Notes under the pieces: generated by a model
Database searches by the model: none
Told to the model about the DNA's origin: nothing
Seen by the model: the letters and a program-made list of their open reading frames with translations, nothing else
Source: CBFGTJ01 sp965651815
GTDB taxonomy: Bacteria > Actinomycetota > Acidimicrobiia > Acidimicrobiales > Microtrichaceae
NCBI GenBank assembly: GCA_965651815.1
Contig: CBFGTJ010000183.1
Coordinates: 1 to 6,441 of the forward strand
Direction of reading: 5' to 3'
DNA length: 6,441 nt
Part shown: in pieces, positions 4,668 through 6,441 of the stretch
How positions within the stretch are numbered: position 1 is the stretch's first letter
Layout: every line of letters starts with the position of its first letter
Translations under genes and position numbers: made by a program

Positions 4668-6269
4668 TCAGGTGAGTGCGGGCTCCTTCTGCTCCGCCTC
4701 CTCCGCGGGTGCGGAGGTGCGGATCAGGTGGTCGAAGGCCGACAGCGCGGCGGTCGACCCGGCCCCCATCGCGATCACGATCTGCTTGTAGGGCACCGTG
4801 GTGCAGTCGCCGGCGGCGAACACACCCGGCACGGAGGTCTCGCCGCGGTCGTCGATGACGACCTCGCCCCGGGGCGACAGCTCGACCGTGCCGGCCAGCC
4901 ACTCCGTGTTGGGCAGCAGGCCGATCTGGACGAACACGCCGTCGAGGTCGAGGCGGTGCACCTCGCCGCTCGTGCGGTCCTCGTAGGTGAGGCCGACGAC
5001 CTTCTCACCGTCGCCGAGCACCTCGGTGGTGCGGGCGCTCACGATGATGTCCACGTTCGGCAGGCTGCGGAGCTTGCGCTGCAGGACGTCGTCGGCCCGC
5101 AGCTGGTCGTCGAACTCGATCAGCGTGACGTGGGCGACGACGCCGGCGAGGTCGATCGCCGCCTCGACGCCCGAGTTGCCGCCGCCGATCACCGCGACGC
5201 GCTTGCCCTTGAACAGCGGGCCGTCGCAGTGCGGGCAGTAGGTCACGCCCTTGGTGCGGTACTCCTCCTCACCGGGCACGCCCATCTGGCGCCAGCGGGC
5301 GCCGGTGGAGATCACCACCGAGCGGGCCTTGAGGGTGGCGCCGCTCTCGAGCTCGACGTGGTGGAAGCCGTCGTCGGTCTCGGCGGCGGGCACCAGGCGC
5401 GTGGCCTTCTGCAGGTGCATGACGTCGACGTCGTACTCCTTGACGTGCTGCTCCAGCGCGGCGGCCAGCTTCGGGCCCTCGGTGTAGGGCACGGAGATGA
5501 AGTTCTCGATCGACATCGTGTCGAGGACCTGGCCGCCGAAGCGCTCCGCGGCGACGCCGGTGCGGATGCCCTTGCGTGCCGCGTAGATGGCGGCCGACGC
5601 GCCGGCGGGACCGCCTCCCACGACGAGCACGTCGTAGGGGTCCTCGGCGTCCAGGCGAGCCGCCTCGCGCTCCGCGGCGCCGGTGTCGAGCTTCGCGACG
5701 ATCTCCTCGAGCGTCATGCGGCCCTGCGCGAACGGCTCGCCGTTGAGGAAGACGTTCGGCACGGACATCACGCCACGCTCGTCGACCTCGTCCTGGAACA
5801 GCGCGCCGTCGATCGCCACGTGGGTGATCCGCGGGTTGATCACGCTCATCAGGTTGAGCGCCTGCACGACGTCGGGGCAGTTCTGGCAGGACAGCGACAG
5901 GTAGGTCTCGAAGTGGTACTCGCCCTCGAGGTTGCGGACCTGCTCGAGCAGCTCCTCGGAGGCGTTGGAGGGGTGCCCGCCGACGTGCAGCAGTGCGAGC
6001 ACCAGGGAGGTGAACTCGTGCCCCATCGGGATGCCGGCGAAGCGGACGCTGACGTCGGTACCGACCCGGTCGATCGAGAACGACGGGCGTCGCTCGTCGT
6101 CGTCACGGCGGGTCACGGTGATCCGCTCCGACAGCGCGGCGATCTCCTCGAGGAGCTCCATCAGCTCGGCGGACTTGGGGCCGTCGTCGAGGGAGGCGAC
6201 GAGCTCGATGGGGTGCTGGATCTTCTGGAGGTGGGTCTTCAGCTGTTCGGTGAGGTTGGCATCGAGCAT
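4668..6269 (-). CDS. ahpF: Alkyl hydroperoxide reductase subunit F (AhpF)
   Basis: The 533-residue flavoprotein takes electrons from NADH through FAD and passes them to the peroxidase AhpC in the cytoplasm. The N-terminal double-thioredoxin-fold domain (about 1-200) has the redox motif CQNC (128-131) that contacts AhpC. The thioredoxin-reductase-like part starts near 211 with the FAD motif GGGPAG (218-223). It then has the second redox pair CPHC (345-348), the NAD-binding GGGNSG (362-367) and the late FAD motif FAAGDC (484-489). All motifs are intact. Length is close to E. coli AhpF (521); a Glu/Ala-rich tail of about 15 residues (519-533) is extra. The start at 6269 follows AGGAG by 8 bases. 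A longer GTG-started frame from 6368 would translate the G-rich leader and is unlikely. ahpC, the usual partner, is not in the window. oxyR follows on the same strand. Confidence 0.97.
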   Translation of the reverse strand: MLDANLTEQLKTHLQKIQHPIELVASLDDGPKSAELMELLEEIAALSERITVTRRDDDERRPSFSIDRVGTDVSVRFAGIPMGHEFTSLVLALLHVGGHPSNASEELLEQVRNLEGEYHFETYLSLSCQNCPDVVQALNLMSVINPRITHVAIDGALFQDEVDERGVMSVPNVFLNGEPFAQGRMTLEEIVAKLDTGAAEREAARLDAEDPYDVLVVGGGPAGASAAIYAARKGIRTGVAAERFGGQVLDTMSIENFISVPYTEGPKLAAALEQHVKEYDVDVMHLQKATRLVPAAETDDGFHHVELESGATLKARSVVISTGARWRQMGVPGEEEYRTKGVTYCPHCDGPLFKGKRVAVIGGGNSGVEAAIDLAGVVAHVTLIEFDDQLRADDVLQRKLRSLPNVDIIVSARTTEVLGDGEKVVGLTYEDRTSGEVHRLDLDGVFVQIGLLPNTEWLAGTVELSPRGEVVIDDRGETSVPGVFAAGDCTTVPYKQIVIAMGAGSTAALSAFDHLIRTSAPAEEAEQKEPALT

Positions 6270-6277
6270 CGGTGCGT

Positions 6278-6282
6278 CTCCT
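6278..6282 (-). promoter_or_regulatory. Ribosome binding site of ahpF
   Basis: AGGAG on the minus strand lies 8 bases upstream of the ATG at 6267-6269. It supports this start over the GTG at 6366-6368. Confidence 0.7.
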
Positions 6283-6348
6283 GGGTACTGCGGGCGGTCA
6301 GGCGTCGGGGGGTCTCGGTGGGCCGCTCGGGGTGCGGGGTGGCGGGGG

Positions 6349-6366
6349 CCCCCCCCGGCCCCCCCC
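6349..6366 (-). repeat. G8-CC-G8 tract in the ahpF leader
   Basis: On the minus strand two runs of eight G are separated by CC, about 80 bases before the ahpF start. A third G8 run lies at plus 6428-6435. The two close runs offer four GGG tracts, enough in principle for a G-quadruplex; C-rich sequence downstream could instead pair with them. Homopolymers of this kind are also prone to slippage and sequencing error. Confidence 0.75.
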
Positions 6367-6372
6367 ACCGGA

Positions 6373-6399
6373 AAGGTCGGGGTCGGTCAGATAATTCCC
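6373..6399 (-). promoter_or_regulatory. Candidate ahpF promoter, SigR/SigH-like
   Basis: The minus strand reads GGGAAT (plus 6394-6399), 18 bases, then CTT (plus 6373-6375). The promoter pattern of actinobacterial thiol-oxidative-stress sigma factors (SigR/SigH group) is GGGAAT-N18-GTT, so one base differs. An overlapping housekeeping-type reading is TTGGGA-N17-GACCTT, a weaker match. Either way transcription would start near the G8-CC-G8 tract and leave a leader of roughly 95 bases. Confidence 0.4.
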
Positions 6400-6427
6400 A
6401 AGAGGTACAACGACCGGGACACGGTAT
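6391..6427 (-). promoter_or_regulatory. Weak OxyR-like operator upstream of ahpF
   Basis: On the minus strand ATAC (plus 6424-6427) and TTAT (plus 6391-6394) stand exactly 37 bases end to end, the size of the E. coli OxyR site made of four tetramers spaced by 7 bases. Each outer tetramer matches three of four positions. The inner ones match poorly: CGGT two of four, CCTC none. It overlaps the GGGAAT element. Confidence 0.25.
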
Positions 6428-6441
6428 CCCCCCCCACCACC

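Noticed and set aside
6270..6368. N-terminal extension of AhpF from a GTG at 6366-6368
   Set aside because: It would translate the G8 tracts into Gly-rich sequence. The ATG at 6269 has AGGAG in place and matches the family N-terminus.

Overview
The window is about 6.4 kb of very GC-rich DNA. GC-dominated third codon positions, lipoprotein signals, several starts without a ribosome binding site and terminator hairpins without a U-tract all fit an actinomycete chromosome. A Pseudonocardiaceae-type organism is my guess, from general resemblance only. Genes are tightly packed: the longest gaps are 182 bp (1729-1910) and 172 bp (6270 to the right edge). There is no rRNA, tRNA, CRISPR array or mobile element that I can see.

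Left part (1-1728). The left edge shows the first 26 codons of a minus-strand gene that runs out of the window. It diverges from a small protein-tyrosine-phosphatase-like gene (144-617, +). The 64-bp gap between them holds a dyad that overlaps promoter-like elements facing both ways, and both genes may be leaderless. Convergent to the phosphatase is a membrane-anchored metallophosphoesterase (628-1728, -) with altered metal-binding motifs.

Middle part (1729-3577). A divergent intergenic region with a 16-bp tandem repeat and several dyads precedes a lipoprotein gene (1911-2798, +) that resembles the LppX/LprG type and has a methionine-rich stretch. It converges on a second lipoprotein gene (2807-3577, -) carrying two tandem LCCL domains. 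The stop codons of both genes lie inside one 20-bp hairpin.

Right part (3578-6441). This is a peroxide-defence module on the minus strand. ahpF (4668-6269) encodes the flavoprotein reductase that recycles the peroxidase AhpC, and downstream lies oxyR (3651-4604), the peroxide-sensing LysR-type regulator with both redox cysteines. They are separated by 63 bp that contain a perfect 15-bp-stem hairpin and no visible promoter, so oxyR probably depends at least partly on read-through from ahpF. Upstream of ahpF are a GGGAAT-N18-CTT promoter-like element, a weak 37-bp OxyR-like operator and G8-CC-G8 tracts. ahpC is not in the window.

Most of the window is recognisable biology. The parts most worth a second look are the tandem-LCCL lipoprotein, the ahpF-hairpin-oxyR layout with its G-rich leader, the non-canonical phosphoesterase motifs, and the shared dyad at the left edge. 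I found no convincing new multi-gene system.
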